Shown one piece after another: positions 45,901-55,817 of a stretch of DNA of 64,000 nucleotides. Position numbers and translations under genes: made by a program. The stretch comes from JAAUTT01 sp963846585 (GTDB lineage: Bacteria > Bacteroidota > Bacteroidia > Bacteroidales > JAAUTT01): positions 1 through 64,000 of the forward strand of contig CAWJWO010000018.1 of the NCBI GenBank assembly GCA_963846585.1. Reading direction: 5' to 3'. Every line of letters begins with the position of its first letter. Position 1 is the first letter of the stretch. The notes below the pieces were generated by a model, which was given only the letters and a program-made list of their open reading frames with translations, searched no databases and was not told the origin of the DNA.

Positions 45901-47295
45901 GTGGACGACTTGCCAAAACACAAAATAGATTCAGCAATCGAAATTATTGATGATTCATCAATATATCGCAAAGTTTTCATGGAAACATACGGATGCCAGA
46001 TGAACGTCAACGACAGCGAAGTTGTACTGTCTATACTGAATAATAAAGGCTACCAATATACCTCAACTATGGAAGATGCTGATATTATTCTGATAAATAC
46101 CTGTGCAATACGTGACAATGCCGAAAAACGTGTCCGGGGCCGTCTCGATATCTTCAGGTTATTAAAAAAGAAGAAACCTGCATTGCTGGTAGGATTAATC
46201 GGTTGTATGGCCGAACGGTTGAAGGAACAATTACTTGAACAGGAAAAAATGATCGATCTGGTGGTTGGCCCCGATAATTATCGCGATTTGCCTGATCTGA
46301 TTAAACAAGCCGGAACCGGACAGAAGGCTGTAAACGTATTGCTTTCCCGTGAAGAAACCTATGCAGATATTAGTCCGGTAAGGATGGATGAAAATAAAAT
46401 ATCTGCATTCGTATCAATAATGCGCGGATGCAATAACATGTGCTCCTATTGCGTGGTTCCTTATACACGCGGGGGTGAACGCAGCCGCAACCCTGATACT
46501 ATATTACAGGAAATTAACGAATTATCGGAAATTGGCTACAAAGAGGTTACCTTGCTTGGCCAGAACGTTGATTCATATTCGTGGGAAGATTCCGGAACAG
46601 GTAAAGTTACTAAATTATATGATCTGTTGAATATGGTTGCCATGAACTTCCCAACCATACGAGTGCTTTTCTCAACATCCCATCCTAAGGATATGACTGA
46701 TGAATTGCTCTATACCATGGCCAGGCATAATAATATCTGCAAAACAATTCATCTCCCGGCCCAATCGGGAAGCAACCGGATACTTGAAATGATGAAACGC
46801 GGATATACAAGGGAATGGTATCTTGACAGGGTTGCTTCAATTCAAAGAATTATTCCAGGCTGTGCCATAACTACAGATATTATCGCCGGTTTCTGTTCCG
46901 AAACTGAAGATGACCATAAGGATACACTGAATTTATTGAGTGAAGTAAAATATGACCTTGCCTTTACTTTTAAATATTCTGAACGGCCAAAGACATATGC
47001 CCAACGCAAATATTCTGACGACGTTCCTGAAGCTGTTAAATCAAGAAGGTTACAGGAAATTATTGATTTACAAAGAAATATTTCGTATTTAGCCAAGCAG
47101 GAAGAAATAGGTAAAACTTTTGAAGTACTAATAGATGGAACTTCAAAAAAATCTAAAGACCATTTAATGGGCCGTACTTCAAAAAACCAACTGGTAGTTT
47201 TTCCAAAAGGCAATTATACCCTCGGACAATTAGTTAATGTCCGTATTGAAAGATGTACTTCTGCTACTTTGATTGGAAAGGCTGAAAAAATTTGA
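45901..47295 (+). CDS. miaB: tRNA-2-methylthio-N6-dimethylallyladenosine synthase MiaB
   Basis: 464-residue radical-SAM methylthiotransferase that adds the 2-methylthio group to i6A37 of tRNAs reading UNN codons. The N-terminal UPF0004 domain (FMETYGCQMNVNDSEVV, NTCAIRDNAEKRV, GLIGCMAERLKE) holds the three Cys of the auxiliary cluster. The radical-SAM motif is MRGCNNMCSYCVVPYTRGGERSR, followed by LLGQNVDSYSW and a C-terminal TRAM domain. GTG at 45901 is taken as start because it keeps a natural N-terminal extension; the first ATG would remove part of the first domain. The stop codon lies inside a gaaaatttg repeat. Confidence 0.93.
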   Translation: MDDLPKHKIDSAIEIIDDSSIYRKVFMETYGCQMNVNDSEVVLSILNNKGYQYTSTMEDADIILINTCAIRDNAEKRVRGRLDIFRLLKKKKPALLVGLIGCMAERLKEQLLEQEKMIDLVVGPDNYRDLPDLIKQAGTGQKAVNVLLSREETYADISPVRMDENKISAFVSIMRGCNNMCSYCVVPYTRGGERSRNPDTILQEINELSEIGYKEVTLLGQNVDSYSWEDSGTGKVTKLYDLLNMVAMNFPTIRVLFSTSHPKDMTDELLYTMARHNNICKTIHLPAQSGSNRILEMMKRGYTREWYLDRVASIQRIIPGCAITTDIIAGFCSETEDDHKDTLNLLSEVKYDLAFTFKYSERPKTYAQRKYSDDVPEAVKSRRLQEIIDLQRNISYLAKQEEIGKTFEVLIDGTSKKSKDHLMGRTSKNQLVVFPKGNYTLGQLVNVRIERCTSATLIGKAEKI

Positions 47296-47550
47296 AAATT
47301 TGACCCTTCGACTGTGCTCAGGGCAAGAAATGTGCTAATTTGAAAATGGGTTTATGAGGTTTATAATGTTTATGTGTTTATAGAATTTCTTATAAACGTA
47401 TAAACATATAAACGAATAAACTTATAAACGTGAAAATTGTTTATAATGTTTAATCGAAAATCCTTTGTAATGTCCCTTTTCATTATTTCTATATTATCTA
47501 TTCTTCATCATTCATTGTCAAATTTTCAAATTATCAAATTTTCAAATTAT
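47291..47550. repeat. Nested word repeats between miaB and peroxiredoxin genes
   Basis: The outer arms are tttgaaaatttga (47291-47303) and caaattttcaaattatcaaa region 47518-47550. The inner arms are gtttataatgtttatgtgtt (about 47359-47378) and ataaacgtataaacatataa (about 47392-47411). Between them is cccttcgactgtgctcaggg (47304-47323), a palindromic word seen widely in environmental Bacteroidota intergenic DNA. The region would form a long two-level hairpin. Confidence 0.7.
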
Positions 47551-47604
47551 TTTTCTCACGTCCTTTTTTACTGTTTCCTGGTTCCTGGCCCTAATATTCT
47601 TCCT

Positions 47605-48063
47605 ATGAACAAAATAACAATTGGCAGCTTGGTCTCTGATTTTACATTAGAAGATCAGAATGGAAATAATTTTTCGTTAAGTTCAGTCCTTGGCAAAAAA
47701 AATCTTGTCATATTTTTCTATCCAAAAGATGACAGTCCCGGATGTACGAAAGAAGCATGTTATTTCCGCGATCAGTTTGAAGTATTCCGTGAAACCGATG
47801 CTGTTATTATCGGCATCAGTAGCCAATCAGTTAAAAGTCATAAAAAATTTGCTGAAAAATACCATCTTAGCTACACATTATTAAGCGATCGCGGAAATAA
47901 AATACGAAACCAATTTGGTGTACCAACAAATTTGTTTGGTATAATACCAGGACGGGTAACCTATGTTATTGACAAATCTGGCAGGGTTGTATTAATATTT
48001 AATTCACAAATGCAAATAAATAAGCATATTGACGAGGCATTGACAATATTGAAAAAGTTGTAG
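47605..48063 (+). CDS. bcp: Thioredoxin-dependent peroxiredoxin of the BCP/PrxQ type
   Basis: 152 residues from ATG at 47605 (upstream in-frame ATGs fall in repeat sequence and are rejected). It reduces hydrogen peroxide and organic peroxides. Peroxidatic Cys and the resolving Cys five residues later are in DDSPGCTKEACYFRD, the PrxQ arrangement. FFYPKDDSPGCT, VIIGISSQSVKSHKKF, LLSDRGNKIRNQFGV and RVTYVIDKSGRVV complete the fold. Cytoplasmic, single gene. Confidence 0.93.
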   Translation: MNKITIGSLVSDFTLEDQNGNNFSLSSVLGKKNLVIFFYPKDDSPGCTKEACYFRDQFEVFRETDAVIIGISSQSVKSHKKFAEKYHLSYTLLSDRGNKIRNQFGVPTNLFGIIPGRVTYVIDKSGRVVLIFNSQMQINKHIDEALTILKKL

Positions 48064-48064
48064 T

Positions 48065-48137
48065 GTTGTATAGTTGTAAAGTTGTATAGGTTGTAGACGT
48101 TGAATTTACAACCTTTACAACCTTACAACTTTGTAAC
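48065..48137. repeat. Inverted gttgta/tacaac repeat
   Basis: gttgtatagttgtaaagttg (48065-48084, continuing to 48096) is followed, after a short spacer, by tttacaacctttacaacctt (48105-48124, continuing to 48137). The arms are imperfect reverse complements and would form a hairpin directly after the peroxiredoxin stop codon, where it may act as a terminator. The same word returns at 49267-49316. Confidence 0.7.
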
Positions 48138-48300
48138 TTTTTCTGTTAAGTACAATTACCGACTGGCCATTATTCCCTGGCCACTATTCTTAAGAAATAA
48201 CGAAATAATTAAAGTCATTTTGCTGACAATAGATATAATAGTTATATTTATGGCACTAAATAACTACATTAAACTATTGTTTAACTTAAAATTTATAATT

Positions 48301-49110
48301 ATGAACATGAATTATTTAAGTAAAACCCCAAATTTAAATTTACAAAAACAATGTACGAAACTAACTACCTGTATATCTGTAATAGTTTTTACATTCATAT
48401 CCTCCGGGTTATTAGCCCAATCAAAACCTGATTCTAAATTTTCGTTGGGCATTTTAGGTGGCCTGAATATTCCCAATCTCGTTGGAGGTAGCAGTAATCC
48501 ATTAAGTAGTAATTATGCTTCACGGGAAGGTGAAGCCTTTGGAATTACTGCATCTTATACTTTGAATAGCCATTTTGACATAGTGGCAGATGCTTTATAT
48601 TCGAGTGAAGGTGGAAAACGCGACGGGGCACAGGCTTTAGAACTAAATCCTAGTCTATTGGTACCTGCAGGATCCTATTTGTATGCTACTTTTAATAGCG
48701 AATCAATATTAAATTATTTCGAAATTCCTGTATTGTTAAAATATTCAATTAAAGTATGCAACTCATCAAAGTTTTATATTGATTTTGGCCCTATGGTTGG
48801 TTTTTTACTGAATGCTACTCAAAAGACAAGCGGGTCAAGTTATTTATATGCGGATAAAAATGAAACAGAACCAGCTTCTCAAGCTGCTATACCTTTAAAT
48901 GCCAATACAACTGTAACCAGCAGCATAAACCCTGTTAATTTTGGAATTACAGGCGGAATTGGATTTAAACAGGGAGTAGGTTTCGGAGATATTTTTATTG
49001 ATGTTCGCGGAGCCTTTGGGTTAAACTATGTTCAAAAAAATACACAAGCTGATGGAGACAACCATATCGGCAATGTATTGATTGCCGTTGGTTATTTAAT
49101 TCCTCTTTAG
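48301..49110 (+). CDS. PorT-type outer-membrane beta-barrel protein
   Basis: 269 residues from ATG at 48301 (the frame is open further upstream, but no signal peptide would result). The signal peptide ends at SSGLLAQ (about residue 40). Barrel features are FSLGILGGLNIPNL, SHFDIVADALYSSEGGKRDG, LNYFEIPVLLKYSIKV, FYIDFGPMVGFLLNAT, NFGITGGIGFKQGVGFGDIFIDVRGAFGLNYV and a C-terminal VAVGYLIPL. Family OMP_b-brl_2. Function unknown. A decayed relative lies at 12.3 kb. Confidence 0.85.
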   Translation: MNMNYLSKTPNLNLQKQCTKLTTCISVIVFTFISSGLLAQSKPDSKFSLGILGGLNIPNLVGGSSNPLSSNYASREGEAFGITASYTLNSHFDIVADALYSSEGGKRDGAQALELNPSLLVPAGSYLYATFNSESILNYFEIPVLLKYSIKVCNSSKFYIDFGPMVGFLLNATQKTSGSSYLYADKNETEPASQAAIPLNANTTVTSSINPVNFGITGGIGFKQGVGFGDIFIDVRGAFGLNYVQKNTQADGDNHIGNVLIAVGYLIPL

Positions 49111-49231
49111 TGTTTGTCCATAAAGTCCGTAGCCTTCGTTACGCTCGTCAGAAAAATGCTCATTTACGAAAAGTAAACTGCGCTTTTTCTGACTTCGCAA
49201 GCCTCGGCTACGGACTTTATGATCCAAACAC
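49110..49231. repeat. 122-bp hairpin element (MITE- or REP-like)
   Basis: The ends are gtgtttgtccataaagtccg (from 49110) and, reverse-complemented, gtgtttggatcataaagtcc (to 49231). Together the arms pair for about 25 bases including cataaagtccgtagcc/ggctacggactttatg. An inner pair, tcagaaaaatgc against gcgctttttctga, lies inside. It begins on the last base of the PorT stop codon. This layout is typical of palindromic mobile intergenic units. No target duplication is evident. Confidence 0.75.
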
Positions 49232-49266
49232 TTGACTTAAAAACAGATACTCATTAATGCCTACCG

Positions 49267-49316
49267 CCTTTACAACCTTTACAACCTTTTTTACATCCTC
49301 TACAACCTTTACAACA
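49267..49316. repeat. Direct repeats of tttacaacc
   Basis: Five or so copies of the word ctttacaac/cctacaac lie just beyond the aldolase stop codon. The word is the reverse complement of ggttgtaaag found at 48065-48096 and 62749-62761. Confidence 0.65.
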
Positions 49317-49333
49317 AATTAAATTTTAAGACT

Positions 49334-50407
49334 TTATGCTATTGTAATATCCCGATGCAAATATACATCCTGAATCAAATTTAACAGTTGGATACCATCT
49401 TTAAAAGGCCGTTGAAATGCTTTTCTTCCTGATATCAATCCACATCCGCCTGCCCTTTTATTTATAACTGCCGTTTTTACCGCTTCGCCAAAATCGGACT
49501 GTCCTTTTGATTCCCCACCCGAATTAATTAATCCTATTTTGCCCATATAGCAGTTTATTACCTGGTAACGGCACAAGTCTACCGGATGATCAGTTGCAAG
49601 CTTATCGTACATAGCCGGATCTGTTTTTCCAAATTTAACTTCCAGAAATCCTTTATTATTAGTAGGCAATTTCTGTTTAATAATATCTGCTTTAATGGTA
49701 ACTCCAAGGTGATTTGCCTGACCCGTTATATCAGCGGCTGTGTGATAGTCGATATTTCCGGTTACAAAACTATTATTTCGGGCATAGCACCATAATATTG
49801 TCGCCATGCCCATTTGATGCGCTTCTTCAAAAGCATTGGACACTTCAATAATCTGCCTGTCCGATTCCTTCGAACCAAAATAAATGGTTGCCCCTACTGC
49901 TGCCGCCCCAAGGTTCCATGCTTCTTTTACGGTACCGAACATTATCTGGTCGTACTTGGTAGGATATGTTAACAGTTCATTATGATTAATTTTAACTATA
50001 AACGGAATTTTATGGGCATATTTTCTGGCCATAAGCGCCAATCCTCCAAAAGTAGTAGCAACGGCATTGCAACCACCCTCAATAGCAAGTTTAATAATAT
50101 TTTCAGGATCAAAATATATAGGATTTGGCCCGAATGAACTGCCTGCAGTATGTTCAATACCCTGATCAACAGGCAAAACAGATAAGTAACCTGTTTTTGA
50201 CAATCTTCCTGTATTATACAAGGAGGATAAATTCCTTAAAACCTGCGGATTCCTGTCACTAGTGCCAAATATTTCGTCAATGTGGTTTGGCCCCGTTATA
50301 TGCAAATCTTCCTTTAATACTGTTTTTGACTTATAATCAAGTAAATATTTTGATTCATCTCCTAAGTATTTTTCAATTTTTTCAAAAGAATTAATGGTAG
50401 TTGCCAT
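49334..50407 (-). CDS. fbaB: Class I fructose-bisphosphate aldolase (FbaB/DhnA type)
   Basis: 357 residues of the archaeal/bacterial class I (Schiff-base) aldolase, which splits fructose 1,6-bisphosphate in glycolysis and joins the trioses in gluconeogenesis. Visible are YLSVLPVDQGIEHTAGSSFGPNP, EGGCNAVATTFGGLALMARKYAHKIPFIVKINHNE, FGTVKEAWNLGAAAVGATIYFGS and VINCYMGKIGLINSGGESKGQSDF, with several conserved Lys; the exact Schiff-base Lys needs an alignment. No metal-binding class II motif. It starts 4 bases after the stop of the DUF255 gene, so the two are co-transcribed. Confidence 0.9.
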   Translation of the reverse strand: MATTINSFEKIEKYLGDESKYLLDYKSKTVLKEDLHITGPNHIDEIFGTSDRNPQVLRNLSSLYNTGRLSKTGYLSVLPVDQGIEHTAGSSFGPNPIYFDPENIIKLAIEGGCNAVATTFGGLALMARKYAHKIPFIVKINHNELLTYPTKYDQIMFGTVKEAWNLGAAAVGATIYFGSKESDRQIIEVSNAFEEAHQMGMATILWCYARNNSFVTGNIDYHTAADITGQANHLGVTIKADIIKQKLPTNNKGFLEVKFGKTDPAMYDKLATDHPVDLCRYQVINCYMGKIGLINSGGESKGQSDFGEAVKTAVINKRAGGCGLISGRKAFQRPFKDGIQLLNLIQDVYLHRDITIA

Positions 50408-50411
50408 AATA

Positions 50412-52451
50412 TTATATTTTTAAATTTAAAAAATTAATTGCTTCTTCTACATCTTCACAAGATAACAAACAAGTCTTGTTTTGGCAAATGTATATTTTCG
50501 TTTTCCCGTTTACTTTTTTCTTTTCCAGCAATGGCAGGTTTTCTTCGTTGCCACCCGCAATTATAGCCTCAGGTAAATAATTTTGTTGTATTTTCAGATT
50601 TATTGATATTGCATTTTCTCCAATAATTGCAATTTCTAAAGGTTTGTTCACCAGGAAACCCAACAGGAATGCCCAATTTGCAAAATATGGCCCACCCCTG
50701 GCTATATTATCTTTTATCCTTGTTAACATGTCAACCGACATTTCAGTATACTTTGGCGAATCGAAATATGCACCTAAAAAATAAAGGTTTTTTGCTGTTA
50801 CCGAATTTGAAGATGGAATTACATTATCCTGTATTTCCATTTTTCTTGCAAAAAGGGATTCAGATTTATCTGATGTGTAAAAAAACATCTTACCGGTTGT
50901 ACCATAAAAATGTTGAATTGAATAATCTGTTATTCCCTTTGCATTAATTAACCAGTGGATATTAAATGTTACTTTATATAATTCAATAAAAGCTTCGGCA
51001 AGTAGAGCGTAATCGTCCAAAAAGGCCTGAATAGTAATATTCCCGTCCACATAATTCCTGTACAGGCTATTATCTTTTCCTATCATATTCAATTCAACAA
51101 AGGTTGCATTTTTAATCGCAGCATTTAAATAAGCAAGGTTCCCCAAGGTCCTGTATGCATCTATATAACCTATCATCATAAGTGCATTCCAGGATGTGAG
51201 AATTTTAAAATCTGTGGTTGGCCTTATTCTTTTGTTTCTTGATTCTAAAAGCATATTTCTTGAAACATTGTACAATTGTTTAAAACCTTCCGGTGAAAAA
51301 CCATTTTTATTGGCAAACGCTTCTTTATTTTCATTAACATACAATATATTTTGGTTATTTTCCCAATTCCCTGTCTGTTGTATATTGAAATAAGCTGATA
51401 AAAAACCTGAATCTTTAATATCGGGGACATCGTCGAACTCTTTTTTTGTCCACGAATAAAATTTACCCTCTACCCCCTCGCTATCTGCATTAATTGATGA
51501 ATAAAACCCTCCATCGGGATTCGTCATTTCCTCTTTAATAAAATCGAGAGTTTCAATCATTACATCTTTATAATTTGAATTTTTAGTGAGCTGATATGTA
51601 TGTGCATACAAACTAATCAATTGAGCATTATCATACAGCATTTTTTCAAAATGCGGGACTTTCCAGAATTTATCGGTTGAATAACGTGCAAAACCCCCTC
51701 CAACGTGATCGTATATCCCCCCCATTGCCATTTTATCAAGAGTTACCGTAACTGCCTCAAGTGCTTTTATGTCCTTGGTAAAATAAAAATATTGTAGCAA
51801 AGCTTCCCAACCGACCGGTAAAGGAAATTTAGGAGCCCCGGAAAATCCTCCTGATTCAAAGTCAATAAATCGTTTCCAGTTATTTATAATATTTTTATAA
51901 TCTGTAAGTTCAAATTTAAAAGTTGATAATTCAGGTACATTAATTAATGCATTATCCTGAATATTAATTCCATTTGTAATATTTTCAGCCTGGGTTACCA
52001 GTTCGGCATTGCGGGTCCTGAAAATTGTCCCGACTTGTTTTAGAAGTTCTATCCATTCATTTTTAGGACAATAAGTCACTGAATAAAAAGGCCTGCTATC
52101 AGGTAAGGCAAATACATTAAGCGGCCAGCCACCCTGTCCGGAAATCAAAATTGCTGCACTCATATAAACCTGGTCAACGTCGGGTCGTTCTTCCCTGTCA
52201 ACTTTTACAGAAATAAAATTACTGTTCATAATGTCTGCCACCAGACTATCCGAATATGATTCACGTTCCATAACATGACACCAATGACATGAATTATAAC
52301 CAATACTAATTATGACAGGTTTATTTTCATTTTTGGCTTTAGAAAGGGCTTTTTCTCCCCATGGATACCAGTTAACAGGATTATGAGCATGTCCAAGAAG
52401 GTAAGGACTACTTTCATGAATTAGTTCATTGGTATATTTTTGCTCTCTCAT
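50412..52451 (-). CDS. DUF255 thioredoxin-fold protein (YyaL/SSP411-like)
   Basis: 679 residues. The N-terminal thioredoxin-like domain (1-165) has HNPVNWYPWGEKAL, SIGYNSCHWCHVMERESY with the CxxC pair, KVDREERPDVDQVYM and GGWPLNVF. The rest is an (alpha/alpha)6-barrel resembling N-acylglucosamine epimerase/six-hairpin glycosidases: GGIYDHVGGGFARYSTDKFWKVPHFEKMLYDNAQL, LTSWNALMMIGYIDA. The length is right for the family. Its activity is not established. Operon with the aldolase gene. Confidence 0.9.
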   Translation of the reverse strand: MREQKYTNELIHESSPYLLGHAHNPVNWYPWGEKALSKAKNENKPVIISIGYNSCHWCHVMERESYSDSLVADIMNSNFISVKVDREERPDVDQVYMSAAILISGQGGWPLNVFALPDSRPFYSVTYCPKNEWIELLKQVGTIFRTRNAELVTQAENITNGINIQDNALINVPELSTFKFELTDYKNIINNWKRFIDFESGGFSGAPKFPLPVGWEALLQYFYFTKDIKALEAVTVTLDKMAMGGIYDHVGGGFARYSTDKFWKVPHFEKMLYDNAQLISLYAHTYQLTKNSNYKDVMIETLDFIKEEMTNPDGGFYSSINADSEGVEGKFYSWTKKEFDDVPDIKDSGFLSAYFNIQQTGNWENNQNILYVNENKEAFANKNGFSPEGFKQLYNVSRNMLLESRNKRIRPTTDFKILTSWNALMMIGYIDAYRTLGNLAYLNAAIKNATFVELNMIGKDNSLYRNYVDGNITIQAFLDDYALLAEAFIELYKVTFNIHWLINAKGITDYSIQHFYGTTGKMFFYTSDKSESLFARKMEIQDNVIPSSNSVTAKNLYFLGAYFDSPKYTEMSVDMLTRIKDNIARGGPYFANWAFLLGFLVNKPLEIAIIGENAISINLKIQQNYLPEAIIAGGNEENLPLLEKKKVNGKTKIYICQNKTCLLSCEDVEEAINFLNLKI

Positions 52452-52578
52452 ATTTATTATTTAGTGTTTGGATAAACACATAACATTTAAAAAAGATGTA
52501 AGTTTTATTAACTGGACAATGTGTGTTTGGCACTCTTTTTGCTTTTCATTTTAGTACGATAATACCTTATTTTATCTA

Positions 52579-52791
52579 ATGTTAAACAAAATGGAAACTT
52601 TAAATAAAACCAATATTGCTTCCCCAAACTATATGCAAATGGCATATAATTGTTTCAAGCTAGATTGCGGCACCTGGTATACTGAGGAAGCTCACATTTC
52701 ATTTGCAAAGTATCTTGAGGAACATAATAATAAGATAGCAACTCTTAATGACCTTGATGAGTGGAAAAAAATTAACCACATAAATAAGTGA
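52579..52791 (+). CDS. Small protein of unknown function
   Basis: 70 residues (or 66 from ATG at 52591). The sequence NYMQMAYNCFKLDCGTWYTEEAHISFAKYLEEHN looks helical and well composed and is not a shadow of another gene. No signal peptide, membrane helix or known motif. It stands alone between divergent genes upstream of the efflux operon, with normal spacing for an independent gene. Confidence 0.5.
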   Translation: MLNKMETLNKTNIASPNYMQMAYNCFKLDCGTWYTEEAHISFAKYLEEHNNKIATLNDLDEWKKINHINK

Positions 52792-52971
52792 TTTCATTTG
52801 CGTTCCGGTTATTAAACATTTGCAGGGTAGATTTGTTTTTTAAGTTATTGAAATATGCGGATATTACTTATTGTTGTAGTGAAATAAGTTTCTCCTAAAC
52901 AATGAAAAGGTATTTTGTTTACTTTTGAAGTTTTATTGTTGAATATATTTTGTATTAAGGACTTTTTATAA

Positions 52972-54340
52972 ATGAAATATTTTTACCTCCTGCCATTTCT
53001 TTTTATTGCTTTTCATATAAGCGGTCAAACTAACCAGGATACACATTCCTCCCAATGTTACATTATCCCAATGTATAACTTTTGCACTGGCAAACCAGGC
53101 ATTAATAAAACAGAGCCTTATTGATGAAGAAATTACACGCAGGGATATAAGAATTGCCCTTTCGGGATGGTACCCTCAGCTTGAAGTGGATGCGAACATA
53201 CAACATTATTTTCAAATTCCGACAGCCCCATATCCTATTTATAATTATAATGATGTTAATGCACCACCAAAATATATTTCTTCCCCGACTGTAGGTACTG
53301 ACGTTTCATCAGGATTGTTTTCCGCAACACAAACCTTGTACAGCAATACATTATTTTTTGCTGTCCGAACCTCAAAAAATCTTAAACTTCTTGCTTCTGA
53401 AAATACTGAAAATTCAAAAATCAATACATATGTTGATGTGACCAAAGCATTTTTCGATGTTTTAATAACGATACAAAACCTGAATGTTTTAAATGAAGAC
53501 ATTCAACGTCTTGAAAGAAATTATAAAGATGCATATACACTATACCAGGATGGAATTACCGATAATATTGATTATCAACGGGCAGAAATAGATCTTAGTA
53601 ATACCCGGGCGCAAAAAAAATCAACAGAAGAAGCAATTAAAGGGAAATATGCAGTTTTAAAACACCTTATGGGAGTAGCCCCTGAAAGGCAACTGTCTAT
53701 TTTATACGACTCATCCAAATATGAAAACGATATTTTATTTGATACTACTGCTCATCTGGATTACAATAACCGTATTGAATATAAACAATTGCAAACTTCC
53801 TTAAATCTGCAGGGAACAGAGGTAAACTATTATAAATGGTCGTTTCTTCCAACAATATCTGCTTTTTATAACCTTACCCCGTTATACGAAAATAACCAGT
53901 TTTCTGATTTATATAATACTAACTATCAAAGTTCATTGTTGGGTTTAAAATTAACCCTTCCTCTTTTTCAGGGTACCAGCAGGCTGCAGAACCTTAGCAA
54001 ATCGAAGCTTCAGTTCCAAAGGCTCGAGCTTGGGATGGACTACCTGAAAAGCCAGATTAACAGTGATTATACACAGGCACTTGCAAGTTATATCAGTAAC
54101 CTTAACGACCTGCAAATCGTGAAGAAAAACATTACATCAGCAAAGAATATCTATAACACTGTAAAATATCAATACGAGAAAGGTATTAAGGCTTACCTTG
54201 AAGTTATTGTTTCTGAAACTGATCTGCGAACTTCTGAACTTAATTACCTGAATATATTGTTCCAGGTTCTTACAAGTAAACTGGAACTGGAAAGAACCTC
54301 TGGAGTAATACCCTTCAATCAGTACGAAGGAAAAAAGTGA
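52972..54340 (+). pseudogene. TolC-family outer-membrane efflux protein with frameshift
   Basis: Signal peptide MKYFYLLPFLFIAFHISGQ starts at 52972 in one frame. The mature TolC sequence (NVTLSQCITFALANQALIKQ...) starts at 53054 in the next. The single extra base is probably a C in the run 53051-53053: dropping it gives HSSNVTLSQC. After that the frame is intact to 54340, with two TolC repeats visible (IDYQRAEIDLSNTRAQKKST and YLEVIVSETDLRTSELNYLNI). The span is 456 codons plus one base. First gene of an RND tripartite operon. Sequencing error or a recent lesion. Confidence 0.85.
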
Positions 54341-54470
54341 TGAGGTGATGAGGTGATTAAGTGATTAAGTGATTAAGTGATTAAGTGATTAAGTAAATAT
54401 ATAAACTTTATAAACTTTATAAACTTTATAAACTTTATAAACTTTATACCCTTTATAAACGAATAAACAA
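54338..54470. repeat. Direct word repeats between tolC-like and adaptor genes
   Basis: Seven or so copies of gtgattaa (54338-54392) are followed by about six copies of ataaacttt (54398-54448), then gaataaac. The stop codon of the TolC gene (TGA) is itself part of the first word. The region separates genes that are expected to be one operon. Confidence 0.7.
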
Positions 54471-54481
54471 TTATTAATTAT

Positions 54482-55603
54482 ATGATTAAAATATCCCGAT
54501 TAATATTAATTTTTGCCCCGGTAGCTGTTTTATTATCCTGCAATAGCAATAAATCAGGGAAAATACTGTCAGACCCCCCTATTCCAGTTACTGTAACTAA
54601 AGTCAAAGTTACATATGCCGTATTTTACAACTCATATCCTGCAAATATAGCAGCATTAAAAGAAGTTGAAATACGCGGACAGGTGAGTGGTTATGTTACC
54701 GGAATATTTTTTACCGAGGGCAAAGAAGTTCATACCGGTGAGAAATTGTATGAAATTGACCGCCGCAAATACCAGGCAGCTTATGATGAAGCCCAGTCAA
54801 ATGTTAAAATTGCGGAAGATAACCTTGAGAAGGTTCAGCGTGATGCCGATCGTTATACTGATCTTGCAAGTAAAGATGCCGTGGCTAAACAACTTTTTGA
54901 CAATGCCATGACCGATCTCAAAAATGCCAAACAGCAAGTAAGTGCTGCAAATTCAGAACTTATAAAGGCTAAAACTGATTTTGAATATTCGCTGATAACT
55001 GCACCATTCGACGGTACTATAGGGTTTTCCAGTGTTAAGCTGGGAGCTTTAATTACACCGGGAACAACCCTGCTAAATACTGTTTCTTCAGATGACCCCA
55101 TTGGTGTTGACTTTGAAATAAGCGAAACAGAGTTGAGCCGGTTCCAAAAACTTGAAAATACTACAATATCAAAAAATGATTCAACATTCAGGATTACCTT
55201 GCCTGATAATTCAATTTATCCATACTTAGGAAAGATAAGTGTAATCGACAGGATGGTTGACCAGCAAACAGGTTCAATCAGGGTAAGGATTATTGTTCCG
55301 AATAAGGCAAAAATGCTGAAAACAGGCATGAGCTGCAAAGTACTTGTATTGAATGCAAATGCAGGACAACAGGTGATTGTTCCTTTTAAGGCCGTGATGG
55401 AACAATTGGGAGAATATTTTGTATTTGCAGTAAACGGTAAAACCGTTAAACAGGTAAAAATTTCCCTGGGGCCAAGGGTATTTGAAAATGTTGTAATACT
55501 TAATGGCCTCTCGGGCGATGAAACAATCGTTGTTGACGGTATCCAGAAGCTGCATGACGGCTCCCCGTATACTATTGCAGCACCCCAGAAACAAAAAAAA
55601 TAA
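54482..55603 (+). CDS. RND efflux periplasmic adaptor (membrane-fusion lipoprotein)
   Basis: 373 residues. The lipobox is VAVLLSCNSN (Cys about 20). A barrel-sandwich/biotinyl-lipoyl hybrid, EVEIRGQVSGYVTGIFFTEGKEVHTGEKLYEIDRRKY, is followed by a coiled-coil hairpin (AYDEAQSNVKIAEDNLEKVQRDADRYTDLASKDAVAKQLFDNA). Then come LITAPFDGTIGFSSVKLGALITPGTTLLNTVS and the beta-barrel and membrane-proximal parts. It links the RND pump with TolC across the periplasm. Both neighbours carry frameshifts in this sequence while this gene is intact. Confidence 0.92.
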   Translation: MIKISRLILIFAPVAVLLSCNSNKSGKILSDPPIPVTVTKVKVTYAVFYNSYPANIAALKEVEIRGQVSGYVTGIFFTEGKEVHTGEKLYEIDRRKYQAAYDEAQSNVKIAEDNLEKVQRDADRYTDLASKDAVAKQLFDNAMTDLKNAKQQVSAANSELIKAKTDFEYSLITAPFDGTIGFSSVKLGALITPGTTLLNTVSSDDPIGVDFEISETELSRFQKLENTTISKNDSTFRITLPDNSIYPYLGKISVIDRMVDQQTGSIRVRIIVPNKAKMLKTGMSCKVLVLNANAGQQVIVPFKAVMEQLGEYFVFAVNGKTVKQVKISLGPRVFENVVILNGLSGDETIVVDGIQKLHDGSPYTIAAPQKQKK

Positions 55604-55605
55604 TT

Positions 55606-55776
55606 AGAACCAGGAGCCAAGAGCCAGGAACCAAGATAGAGGACAGAAGTCAAAAGAAGAAAGATAAAAGATGAAAGAAAATAAAACTAAAACTTTTAAT
55701 AATTATTAAATCCTTAATTCGAATAACAAATTATTTATTACTAACATTAGTCATTAGTAATTTGTAATTAGTCATC
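55606..55776. repeat. Word repeats between adaptor and RND pump genes
   Basis: gaaccaggagccaagagcca (55606-55625) belongs to the same family as 44385. It is followed by gacagaagtcaaaagaagaa (55640s) and by cattagtcattagtaatttg (55745-55764). These are three different repeat words in one gap of 210 bases. Confidence 0.65.
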
Positions 55777-55817
55777 TTTTAAATTAAGGCTAAAAAGCAT
55801 AAAACTTAACATCAAAA

